Positions 8,999 to 16,759 of a DNA stretch of 64,000 nucleotides are shown one piece after another. Position 1 is the first letter of the stretch; each line of letters starts with the position of its first letter. The notes beneath the pieces were generated by a model. The model was not told the DNA's origin. It searched no databases and saw only the letters and a list, made by a program, of their open reading frames with translations. The translations under genes were made by a program, and so were the position numbers. The DNA is from Arthrobacter sp. DNA4 (GTDB taxonomy: Bacteria > Actinomycetota > Actinomycetes > Actinomycetales > Micrococcaceae). The stretch spans positions 3,410,001 through 3,474,000 of the forward strand of contig NZ_CP101466.1 of the NCBI RefSeq assembly GCF_024362385.1. The letters are read 5' to 3'.

Positions 8999-10195
8999 AT
9001 GACCCAGCAGCTGCGCGTTAGTTCCGCCGTGACTTCCAGTGCCGGCCAGGCCTTCGCCGGCCTCTTCCGGCTCCTGAAACTCGCCAGGCCGGACCGGCCC
9101 ATCCACCCGCAGGGGCTGGGCCTGCACGGAACGTTGACCAGGACCGGCAACCCGTCCGGCCCCTGCGGCATCGACTGGCTGGACGCGCCCGGTACGGACC
9201 AGGTTGTGGCCCGCTTCTCCAGGTCAGTAGGGCTGCCGCAGGCGCTGGCGGACATCCTTGGCCTGGCCCTGCGGGTTTCGCCGCCCGGCGCCGGCGGCCC
9301 CGCGGACGTGCTGTTTGCCTCCACCGGCTGGGGGCTGCCGGGCCGGTTCCTGCTGGTGCCGCGCCTGGATGTTGCAGGAGCCTCCATGACCACGCTGATG
9401 CCCTACCGCGGAAGCCGGGGCCCCGTGCTGTTGGGACTCCAGACGCGGAGCCTTCCGCCGGGTTCGCTGGCGTCCGGTGAATGGGTGCTGGGACTGCACT
9501 GGGCCACACCGGGCGGACGCTGGCGGGAATGCGGCGAAGTGCGGCTGCAGGCCGGTGCCAGTCCCACCGACATCCCGCTGCGTTTCGATCCCCTGGAGCA
9601 CCAGCCGCCCGGGGCGCAGGCCTACAGCTGGACCCGGCGGCTGCGGAAGCCGTCCTACCGGGCCGCACGGCGGCCCGCACCTCCCGCCGTCGGACGCCCG
9701 CCAGAATCCCCCGCATCGCCCGGGAAAAGCACTACCGCAACCGGAAGGAACTCCATGTCCACCGTCTCGCAGCTGTTCAAAACCCCCTCTGCCGACGTTT
9801 GGCGGGTGATCGCCGACGGCTGGCTGTACTCCGGCTGGGTGGTGGGCGCGTCCCGGATCAGGGATGTGGACGCCGAATGGCCAAGGGTGGGCGCCCAACT
9901 CCACCATTCGGTGGGAGCCTGGCCGCTGGTGATCGACGACAGCAGCCGCGTGACCGCCGTCGAGCCCGGCCGCTCGCTGGAACTGGTGGCACGCGGCTGG
10001 CCCATGGGCGAGGCCAAGGTGGAGATGACACTGGAGGACCGCGGCAACCAGTGCCTGGTGACCATCGCTGAGGACGCCATCCGGGGGCCCGGCAAGCTGA
10101 TGCCCAAGTTCCTGCGCGATCCCATGATTTCCGCCCGGAACCGGGAGACCCTGCGCCGCCTGGAGCTCATGGCCATCGGCGGCGCGGGGAAATAG
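8999..10195 (+). CDS. Two-domain protein: phosphodiesterase-like N-part joined in frame to an SRPBCC domain
   Basis: 398 residues with a strong GGGAGGAAG site before ATG 8999. Residues 1-215 resemble small actinobacterial proteins often annotated as phosphodiesterases. The pattern HPQGLGLHGTLTRTG...VARFSRSVGLP is reminiscent of the catalase barrel, which is my inference. A Pro/Ser/Arg-rich linker (about 216-250) leads to an SRPBCC/START-like domain (MSTVSQLFKTPSADVWRVIA to the end). The SRPBCC part has its own ATG at 9755, preceded by GGAAGGAA 4 bases upstream, and would make a 146-residue protein. The first gene may have lost its stop, or both forms may be made. The linker's low complexity fits a former intergenic region. 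Confidence 0.65.
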   Translation: MTQQLRVSSAVTSSAGQAFAGLFRLLKLARPDRPIHPQGLGLHGTLTRTGNPSGPCGIDWLDAPGTDQVVARFSRSVGLPQALADILGLALRVSPPGAGGPADVLFASTGWGLPGRFLLVPRLDVAGASMTTLMPYRGSRGPVLLGLQTRSLPPGSLASGEWVLGLHWATPGGRWRECGEVRLQAGASPTDIPLRFDPLEHQPPGAQAYSWTRRLRKPSYRAARRPAPPAVGRPPESPASPGKSTTATGRNSMSTVSQLFKTPSADVWRVIADGWLYSGWVVGASRIRDVDAEWPRVGAQLHHSVGAWPLVIDDSSRVTAVEPGRSLELVARGWPMGEAKVEMTLEDRGNQCLVTIAEDAIRGPGKLMPKFLRDPMISARNRETLRRLELMAIGGAGK

Positions 10196-10225
10196 CGCAT
10201 CAGGGTTAAAGGGTTGTTAAACGCC

Positions 10226-10257
10226 GGAACCGCGGGACGGTTACGTCCCGCGGTTCC
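10226..10257. terminator. Bidirectional terminator between convergent genes
   Basis: A perfect 13-bp stem (GGAACCGCGGGAC / GTCCCGCGGTTCC) with a 6-base loop lies between the stops at 10195 (+) and 10290 (-). It can serve both genes. Confidence 0.75.
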
Positions 10258-10289
10258 TGCCTTCAGTTCCTGGAGCCGGGCGTCAGCTC

Positions 10290-11756
10290 CTAGACCTGGG
10301 CGGAGACGCCGTCGCGGGAGATGTCCACCATGTCCTCGCGCGGCACCACCTTGATGCGCTCACGCTTGACCTCCACGCCGTGCGAGCCGCCGGCTTCGGT
10401 GGCCGCTGCGCCGAGGGCCAGCTCGTGGGCGTCCAGCGCCAGCCAGCCTTCCCAGCTGGTGAACTTCACGCCGCGGGCGTCGAGGAGTTCGGTGACTGCG
10501 TCCTCCTGCGGAACCGAAGCCACCGGCAGGTTTTCGCGGTCTTCCAGCAGGTAGGTGACGGTCTCCAGGGCGTCGCCCTTGGTGTGGCCGATCAGGCCCA
10601 CCGGTCCGCGCTTGATCCAACCCGTGGCGTAGAGGCCCGGTACATGCTGGCCGGACGCATCCAGGACGCGGCCGCCGTCGTTCGTGACCACGCCCTTCTT
10701 GTGGTCGAACTCCACGTCCGGCAGGGCCGACCCGAAGTAGCCGATGGCGCGGTACACGGCCTGGACCGGGTAGTCCACGTACTCGCCGGTGCCGCGGGCG
10801 TTGCCGGTGCCGTCCAGCTCGGTGCGCTCGAACTTGATGCCCGCCACCTTGCCGGGGGTCCCGGCATCGTCGTAGATCTCCACCGGGCTGTGCAGGAAGT
10901 GCAGGTGCAGGCGGCGGGAGGCCTTGAGCTCGGAGACGTCCTCGGGCTGCTCGGCGATCCAGTTGGTGAGCGTGCCCACCATGGTCTTGGTCTGGTTGTT
11001 CGTCTGGATCTGGCGGTCCGATTCCTCGTCGAACTCGAAGTCCTCGGGGTACAGGATGATGTCCACGTCCTTGGAGTGGGACAGCTCGCGCAGCTCCAGC
11101 GGGGTGAACTTGACCTGGGCGGGGCCGCGGCGGCCGAAGACGTGCACGTCGGTGACGGGCGAGGCCTTCAGGCCGGCGTAGACGTTGTCCGGGATTTCGG
11201 TGACCAGCAGGTCATCGGCGTGCTTGGACAGGACGCGGGCCACGTCCAGGGCCACGTTGCCGTTGCCGATCACGGCTATTTCCTTGGCCTCCAGCGGCCA
11301 TTCGCGCGGCACGTCCGGGTGGCCGTCGTACCAGGAGACGAAGTCGGCGCCGCCGAAGGAGCCCTCCAGCTCGACGCCGGGAATGTTCAGGTCCGCGTCC
11401 TTGATGGCGCCGGTGGCGAAGATGACGGCGTCGTAGTGGGTGCGGAGGTCCTCGATGGTGAGGTCCGTGCCGTAGTCCACGTTGCCGAAGAAGCGGATGT
11501 CGCCGCGGTCCAGCACCTTGTGGAGGGCGTTGACGATGCCCTTGATGCGGGGGTGGTCCGGGGCCACGCCGTAGCGGATCAGGCCGTAGGGTGCCGGGTA
11601 GCGGTCGAAGAGGTCGATGCTGACGGTCAGCTCACCGCTCTTGACGGCTTCGCTCTTGGTGAGGATGTCAGCGGCGTAGACGCCGGCCGGGCCGGAGCCC
11701 ACGACGGCGACGCGCAGGGGACGCGCAGCAGATCCTACGGTAGTGCTGGATGACAC
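10290..11756 (-). CDS. FAD-dependent ferredoxin-NADP(+) reductase (FprA/adrenodoxin-reductase type)
   Basis: About 488 residues. The FAD-binding Rossmann motif VAVVGSGPAGVYAAD is at about 17-31 and a second nucleotide site (IAVIGNGNVALDVARVL) near 170. The APYGLIRYGVAPDHP and FGRRGP motifs are typical of FprA-type enzymes. The family passes electrons between NADPH and ferredoxin. Position upstream of sulfite-reduction genes suggests it supplies reduced ferredoxin to Sir. I prefer GTG 11756 (AAGGA site 8 bases upstream). ATG 11780 lies inside the 62-bp palindromic element and lacks a well-spaced site. The preceding gene on the strand is siroheme synthase. Confidence 0.85.
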   Translation of the reverse strand: MSSSTTVGSAARPLRVAVVGSGPAGVYAADILTKSEAVKSGELTVSIDLFDRYPAPYGLIRYGVAPDHPRIKGIVNALHKVLDRGDIRFFGNVDYGTDLTIEDLRTHYDAVIFATGAIKDADLNIPGVELEGSFGGADFVSWYDGHPDVPREWPLEAKEIAVIGNGNVALDVARVLSKHADDLLVTEIPDNVYAGLKASPVTDVHVFGRRGPAQVKFTPLELRELSHSKDVDIILYPEDFEFDEESDRQIQTNNQTKTMVGTLTNWIAEQPEDVSELKASRRLHLHFLHSPVEIYDDAGTPGKVAGIKFERTELDGTGNARGTGEYVDYPVQAVYRAIGYFGSALPDVEFDHKKGVVTNDGGRVLDASGQHVPGLYATGWIKRGPVGLIGHTKGDALETVTYLLEDRENLPVASVPQEDAVTELLDARGVKFTSWEGWLALDAHELALGAAATEAGGSHGVEVKRERIKVVPREDMVDISRDGVSAQV

Positions 11757-11777
11757 GGCTGTGTTCCTTTTCTTCTG

Positions 11778-11839
11778 CATCGATTGCTGAGTAACTGCCG
11801 TTTTGAAGGCTCATAACGGCGGTTACGGAGCAATCGATG
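11778..11839. repeat. 62-bp palindromic element, copy 1
   Basis: Outer arms CATCGATTGCT / AGCAATCGATG (11 bp, perfect) enclose an imperfect inner stem built on TAACTGCCGTT / AACGGCGGTTA with a short loop. A second 62-base copy lies at 46260-46321. It sits between the reductase and siroheme synthase genes, and an ATG of the reductase frame (11780) falls on its edge. Its small size, palindromy and intergenic location resemble REP/MITE-like units. Confidence 0.7.
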
Positions 11840-11843
11840 GGTT

Positions 11844-13106
11844 TCAGGTGGTGAGGACGGTCTTGCGGGGGCTGTTCGGGGTGGTGGTGCTGTAGTCAGC
11901 GGTCTTGAAGTGCGACGGCGCAAACGGGCTCACGCGCACCACGTCACCGATGACAATCACGGCAGGATTTGCGACGCCGGCCGCCTGGGCCTGGTCGGCG
12001 ATGGAACCGAGCGTGCCGATCGTGACGCGCTGGTCCGGCAAATAGCCGTTTTCCACGATACCAACAGGGGTGCCTGCAGGCAGCCCGGCTTCGCCCAGCG
12101 CGGACGCGGATTCGCGGAGCTGGCCCACGCCCATGAGCAGGATAATGGTGTGGTCTGCGCGGGCAGGAACCTCGGAGAGTTCCTCGTGTCCGGTGACCAC
12201 GCTGAAGCCCTTGGCCAGGCCGCGGTGGGTGACGGGAATGCCTGCGGCTGCGGGTACAGAGATGGCGGACGTAACGCCGGAGACCACCTCAACCTCGACT
12301 CCGTGCTGGCGGCAGTATTCGGCTTCCTCGCCGCCGCGTCCCAACACGTACGGGTCGCCGCCCTTGAGCCGGACCACCCGGTTTCCCTTGAGCGCTTCCT
12401 CCACCAGGATGCGGTTGATTTCCGCCTGCGGCACCGGGTGGTGGCCGGGGGTCTTGCCCACTTCGATGACGCGGACGTCCGGGGCGAGTTCATTCAGCAG
12501 TTCGCGGGGGCCGAGGCGGTCGGCGACCACGACGTCGGCCTGCCCCAGGAGCCGGCGCCCGCGGACGGTGATGAGGCCGGTATCGCCGGGGCCGCCACCA
12601 ACGAGGGCCACGCTTCCCTGGTGGGCACGGCGGCGGCGCAGCGGAAGATCGCCGGTCTCCAGGGCGGTGGCGACGGCGTCGCGGACGGCCATGGCACGGC
12701 GGGGGTCTCCCCCGGCGTTGATGGCAATCTTGACGTCGTCCACCTCAGCGACCGCGGGGGTCCAGGCGGCAGAAGCTTCATGGTTGGAGGCGTTGACGCA
12801 CCAAACCCGCTGCGCCTCGGCGTCCGCCGATACCTGGGCGTCCACCTCAGGAGCGCCTGTTGCGGTCTGGACGAACCAGACGCCGTCGACGTCGCTGGAA
12901 AGGTAAGGCCGCGCTTCCCAAGTGAGCAGGCCGGCGTCGGCCATCTCCTGCAGCGCGGGCGAGGCAACCGGGGCCACGACGGTGACCAGGGCACCGGCGT
13001 CGAGCAGTCCCTTGGCGCGGCGGGCCGCAACCGGGCCGCCGCCCACCACCAGCACGGGGCGGCCGAGCAGCCGCAGCGCCGTGGGGTATATGTCCTGAAT
13101 TGCCAT
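11844..13106 (-). CDS. cysG: Siroheme synthase: precorrin-2 dehydrogenase / uroporphyrinogen-III C-methyltransferase
   Basis: 420 residues. The N-terminal part (1 to about 155) is a Rossmann precorrin-2 dehydrogenase-like domain (VLVVGGGPVAARRAKGLL). The C-terminal part (about 165-400) is the SAM-dependent methyltransferase, with VALVGGGPGDTGLIT, the VADRLG region, RLKGGDPYVLGRGGEE and SAISVPAAAGIPVTHRG. Together they turn uroporphyrinogen III toward siroheme, the cofactor of the sulfite reductase at 22538-24283. The last chelation step may be done by the product of 24338-25195. The start at ATG 13106 is supported by a leaderless promoter nearly identical to that of sir. Confidence 0.9.
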   Translation of the reverse strand: MAIQDIYPTALRLLGRPVLVVGGGPVAARRAKGLLDAGALVTVVAPVASPALQEMADAGLLTWEARPYLSSDVDGVWFVQTATGAPEVDAQVSADAEAQRVWCVNASNHEASAAWTPAVAEVDDVKIAINAGGDPRRAMAVRDAVATALETGDLPLRRRRAHQGSVALVGGGPGDTGLITVRGRRLLGQADVVVADRLGPRELLNELAPDVRVIEVGKTPGHHPVPQAEINRILVEEALKGNRVVRLKGGDPYVLGRGGEEAEYCRQHGVEVEVVSGVTSAISVPAAAGIPVTHRGLAKGFSVVTGHEELSEVPARADHTIILLMGVGQLRESASALGEAGLPAGTPVGIVENGYLPDQRVTIGTLGSIADQAQAAGVANPAVIVIGDVVRVSPFAPSHFKTADYSTTTPNSPRKTVLTT

Positions 13107-13184
13107 GAATCAACGGTAGGGCGGCGTCACATTGGCCCACAAAGGGTCAGCAACACCAGTTCACGTAAGGTAACGCTGCGTCAC
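13107..13184 (-). promoter_or_regulatory. cysG promoter, leaderless, shared design with sir
   Basis: Read on the minus strand: CCTTTGTGGG (13136-13145), 17 bases ending CGCCGCCC, TACCGT (13113-13118), 6 bases, ATG. The sir promoter has CCTTTGTGAC, 17 bases ending CGCCGCCC, TACAGT, 6 bases, ATG. A further box GTGACGCAGCGTTA (13171-13184) matches GTGACTTAGCGTTT upstream of sir. Confidence 0.7.
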
Positions 13185-13639
13185 AAAAAATCTGCCATAC
13201 TGCCGGCGAGGAAGCTGCCGCGGTCCCGGATCAGCCGTTCGAGGTACCGGGCCAGGAAGAGGCGCTCGACGGCGCGGCCCAGGACTCCCAGCGGGGCGGT
13301 GAACTCCACTCTGTCCGTCATAGTGCTCCCCGTGGCGGTTGATGCGAACTCATGGACGTGCCGGAATGACGTGAACGGCCCCTTGACCTGTTCGTCGGTG
13401 AAGCTGCGGGGGAAGTCCACGTGGGTGATCCGGCTGGTCATGGTCAGTGGAATGCCGAAGTGTTTTGCCCGCCAGGTCACCTCCTGGCCTTCTCCGATCA
13501 GGCCCCTGGTGACGCCGCCGATCGCCCGCTCCCCTGATTTCTGCTGGGAGTCCACATGCAGGTCGATGCTGCGCGCCAGGTCGAACAGCTGCTCCGCGGG
13601 CAGCGGCGACTCGGTGCGGCATACGAAGCTGACGGTCAT
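13181..13639 (-). CDS. SRPBCC-family protein (START-like fold)
   Basis: 152 residues with the SRPBCC pattern. A first beta strand with conserved aromatic/charged residues (VSFVCRTESPLPAEQLFDLA) is followed by a helix, a strand-rich middle (EVTWRAKHFGIPLTMTSRI, then PFTSFRHVHEF) and a long C-terminal helix (AVERLFLARYLERLIRDRG). The ligand is unknown. It is transcribed toward cysG, and its stop overlaps the distal box of the cysG promoter. It has no clear ribosome site. Two further SRPBCC domains are encoded nearby (9755 and 18002), but the three are not close copies. Confidence 0.75.
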   Translation of the reverse strand: MTVSFVCRTESPLPAEQLFDLARSIDLHVDSQQKSGERAIGGVTRGLIGEGQEVTWRAKHFGIPLTMTSRITHVDFPRSFTDEQVKGPFTSFRHVHEFASTATGSTMTDRVEFTAPLGVLGRAVERLFLARYLERLIRDRGSFLAGSMADFL

Positions 13640-13669
13640 GGCGCCAGTCTGCCATGCGTCAGGGAACAG

Positions 13670-13705
13670 CAGAGCCCGACGGCGGGAGGTCGCCGTCGGG
13701 CTCTG
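13670..13705 (-). terminator. Terminator after the sulfonate-type ABC operon
   Basis: A perfect 15-bp stem (CAGAGCCCGACGGCG and its complement) with a 6-base loop lies 25 bases beyond the permease stop at 13730. Confidence 0.8.
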
Positions 13706-13729
13706 AGGGTGCGTTGGGGAGGGGCTGGG

Positions 13730-14764
13730 TCAGCGGGTACTGCTTACCAGGAGGCCCCGGCGCCGCAGCAGCCGCTTCTCGATGGGTCCGAAGACCAGCA
13801 GCTCGATGAGGATGCCGACGCCGAGGATCAGCAGGATGGCAGCCATCACGATGGTCATGTCGGACAGGTCGCGGCCCTGGTCCAGCATGGATCCCAGGCC
13901 GAAGCCGATGGTGCCGCCCACCGCGATGATCTCCGCCGCCATGAGTGAGCGCCAGGAGAAGGCCCACCCCTGCTTGAGGCCGCTGAGGTAGCCGGGCAGT
14001 GCGGCGGGAAGGATCACCTGCAGAGCCATCTGCAGCCGGGACGCGCCCAGGACGGTCCCCACGCGCCGGTACTGCGGCGGGATCTGGTCCACGCCGGAGA
14101 TGAGGCCGTTGATGATGGACGGGATGGCGCCCATGAACACCACGAAATAAACAGTGGCATCCGTGAGGCCGAACCAGATGATGGCCGCGGGAACCCAGGC
14201 CACGGATGGCAGCACCTGCAGGCCGGAGATCAGCGGCCCGAATGCGCGTCGAAGCGGGGCAACCTGGGCCAGCAGCAGGCCCACAGGAGTGGCAATGGCC
14301 ACCGAAATCAGGAAGCCCACCACCCCGCGCTGCAGCGAGGTCCAGATCGCTTCCTGGAACTTGCCGTCGCCCCACAGGACGCCCATCTGCGTCACCACGT
14401 CCAGCGGCCCCGGAACCAGGTCGCGCCGCTTCACGCCGAGCGAGACGTAGAACTGCCAGATGAGCACCAGGACCACCAGCGCGGCCGCCGGCAGGAGTAT
14501 CCGGCTCCAGTCGACGCGGTGCTTGCGGTCGGCGTCGGACTGCAGGGAGTCCAGCCCGGATTCGAGCTCGCGCAGGTCCTCATTGCCCGTGGACGTCCGC
14601 GTCAAGGCGGCGTGCACGTGGGCTGCAGGCGCAGCGCCGGATGCCGCCCAGGGAGTGGCATCGGGCCTGTCGGAGCGGGACGCTTCGTCCGAAGGACGAA
14701 AGCCGTCCCGCGAAGGGGCGGGGGCGGCATCCGGCGCGGAGCCGGACAGGGACTTACTTGGCAT
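13730..14764 (-). CDS. ABC transporter permease, aliphatic sulfonate/nitrate/taurine type
   Basis: 344 residues from ATG 14764, which overlaps the ATPase stop by 11 bases and has a GGAG site about 9 bases upstream; a GTG at 14782 is also in frame. A Ser/Ala-rich cytoplasmic tail of about 90 residues precedes six membrane helices. The coupling loop of the SsuC/TauC class is present (GASRLQMALQVILPAALPGYLSGL). With the ATPase and binding protein it forms an importer for sulfonates or a similar oxyanion. The surrounding sulfate-assimilation genes favour sulfonates. The long polar N-terminus is unusual for the family. Confidence 0.8.
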   Translation of the reverse strand: MPSKSLSGSAPDAAPAPSRDGFRPSDEASRSDRPDATPWAASGAAPAAHVHAALTRTSTGNEDLRELESGLDSLQSDADRKHRVDWSRILLPAAALVVLVLIWQFYVSLGVKRRDLVPGPLDVVTQMGVLWGDGKFQEAIWTSLQRGVVGFLISVAIATPVGLLLAQVAPLRRAFGPLISGLQVLPSVAWVPAAIIWFGLTDATVYFVVFMGAIPSIINGLISGVDQIPPQYRRVGTVLGASRLQMALQVILPAALPGYLSGLKQGWAFSWRSLMAAEIIAVGGTIGFGLGSMLDQGRDLSDMTIVMAAILLILGVGILIELLVFGPIEKRLLRRRGLLVSSTR

Positions 14765-15479
14765 GGCGGCGAATCTCCTCACGCAGCCGGGCGGTGATGA
14801 CCCCGGTCAGCTGGCCGGCGAGCCCGGCATCGGTTCGGTGTTCCTCGGTGACGTCCCATTCCTGGACCACGCGGCCGGGGCGGGAGGAGAGCAGCAGGAC
14901 GCGCTGGCCCAGCCGGACAGCCTCCCGGACGTTGTGGGTGACGAAGACAATGGTCCGCCCGGTTTCCTTCCAGATGCGCTCGAGTTCGTCGTGCAGCAGG
15001 TCGCGGGTGATGGCGTCCAGTGCGGCGAACGGTTCATCCATGAGCAGCAGCTGCCGGTCCTGGGCCAGGGAGCGGGCCAGGGATACGCGCTGGCGCATGC
15101 CGCCGGACAGTTCGTGCGGGCGCTTGTCCCCCGCGGATCCCAGGTGCACCAGTTCGAGGAGTTCCTGGGCCTTGGTGCGGCGTTCGGCCTTGCCCACTCC
15201 ACGCAGTTTCAGGGCCAGCTCGATGTTCTCCCGGGCGGTGAGCCACGGGAAGAGTGCCGCGTCCTGGAACATGAAGGCGGCGCCGTCGCTGGGCACTTCC
15301 AGGGCGCCCGACGTCGGCGCTTCCAGTCCCGCGATGATGTTCAGGAGGGTGGATTTGCCGCAGCCGGAGGCACCAAGGAGGGCAACGAACTCGCCCTGCT
15401 TGATGTTGGCGTTGACGTCGTCCAGTACCGGGGCGCCGTCGCCGAAGCGCTTGCCCAGGTGTTCCAGTACGACTGGCAT
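14754..15479 (-). CDS. ABC transporter ATP-binding protein, sulfonate/nitrate/taurine type
   Basis: 241 residues. Walker A is ALLGASGCGKSTLLN (about 35-47), the signature is ELSGGMRQRVSLARSLA, and Walker B is QLLLMDEPFAALD, followed by the H-loop VFVTHNVREA. The pattern MFQDAALFPWLTARENI is the SsuB/TauB-type Q-loop. The gene overlaps the downstream permease start by 11 bases, so translation is coupled. It would power import of the compound captured by the binding protein upstream, but that gene is frameshifted here. Confidence 0.88.
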   Translation of the reverse strand: MPVVLEHLGKRFGDGAPVLDDVNANIKQGEFVALLGASGCGKSTLLNIIAGLEAPTSGALEVPSDGAAFMFQDAALFPWLTARENIELALKLRGVGKAERRTKAQELLELVHLGSAGDKRPHELSGGMRQRVSLARSLAQDRQLLLMDEPFAALDAITRDLLHDELERIWKETGRTIVFVTHNVREAVRLGQRVLLLSSRPGRVVQEWDVTEEHRTDAGLAGQLTGVITARLREEIRRHAK

Positions 15480-15506
15480 GGTGGCGTCCTTAGGTAGTGG
15501 TGGGGG

Positions 15507-16650
15507 TCAGTCCTGGCCGAGGCCGGCTGCCGAAATCCTGCCGGCGCCGGTGACCTGGTTAAGCGCGGTGAGGTCGAAGAGGCCGTTGATGTCAGCCTTC
15601 TTGGTGGTGCCGGCGTCCACCCCGTCCTGCAGCAGTTTGGGGTAGCTTCAGCGGGTCGAGGGTGAAGGTGATGTTGGCGAGGGAACGGTTCAGCACATCA
15701 GCCGGCAGTGCGGCCCCGGCGGATTCCTGCAGGGCTTCATTGACCAGTGCAGCCTTCTCGTCGGCCGGTGCCGAGTTGAGCCATGCGACCGACTTGGCAT
15801 GCCCGGCCAGCAGCGCCTTGACGGTGTCCGGGTGGTCGGCGGCGAACGTCTGGTTCACGATCAGGATGGTGGTGGGGAACTCTCCGGGCTTGCCGGTGCC
15901 TGCCCCGTCCCACAGGTCCTTTTCGTCCACGAGGACCTTGGCTCCGGCCTGGAGCACCAGGCGTGACGCCCAGGGCTCAGGCAGCCACGCGCCGTCGAGC
16001 TTTCCGTCCTGGAACAGCTTGAGGGTCTGGGCGTTGTCCGTGGGGTTGATGGCGACGTCGCCGCTGCCGTCCACGTTGGTCTTGTAGCCCTGCTTGGTGA
16101 GCCACGCGCGCAGGGCCACGTCCTGGGTGCCGCCCAGCTGCGGGGAGGCGAGCGTCCTGCCCCTGAGGTCCGCGGCGGAGGTGATGCCGGGCTTGACCAC
16201 CAGCTGGGCACCGCCTGCCGCGGCTCCGGCGATCACGCGCACTGACTGGCCCTGGCTCTTGGCGAAGGAGTTGATGGCGGGGTTCGGGCCGATGTAGGCG
16301 GCGTCGATGGCCCCTGCGTTGAGGGCTTCGATGGCTGCGGGTCCGGCGTTGAACGTCTCGGTGCTGAGCTTGGTGCCGCCCAGGGCCTCAGCCAGGAACC
16401 CTTTTTTGACCCCGACCAGGGCGGGGGCGTGCGTGACGTTGCCGAAGTACCCCAGTTTCAGCTCTGCGGCCGGGGTGGGCTCGGCGGCCTGCGCCTCGGT
16501 GTTGCGGGAGATGTTGGAGGCAACAATGGCCCCGATAGCGATCAGCAGGACCAGCCCTATGGCCAGGGCAGCCTCGACGGCGCGCCTGCGCGTGGGGACC
16601 GCGCTCTCGCCTGCCACGATGCGGGTCATCCCGGGCTTGGAACTAGTCAT
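15507..16650 (-). pseudogene. ABC substrate-binding protein (sulfonate/nitrate type) with a C-terminal frameshift
   Basis: From ATG 16650 the frame gives an N-terminal membrane segment (VEAALAIGLVLLIAIGAIV). An NMT1/SsuA-like binding domain follows (LKLGYFGNVTHAPALVG, AAYIGPNPAINSF, LASPQLGGTQDVALRAWL, GAWLPEPWASRL). After ANITFTLDPL the frame turns into an Arg/Gly-rich tail and stops at 15592. The next frame continues the expected ending (KLLQDGVDAGTTKKADINGL ... AAGLGQD) and stops at 15507. One base inserted near 15641-15650 explains this. Loss of the last 40 or so residues would probably disable binding. The GTG/ATG choice upstream of 16650 is open. Confidence 0.75.
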
Positions 16651-16759
16651 TGTTTCACCATAGGGAGCGGCCCCAACCCGTTCAATGAGGCGGAAACGGG
16701 GGGTCACGCACGTTCATTTAGCGTCACATTCCGCCGCACTGCTGCCCGGTTTCGCAGAG

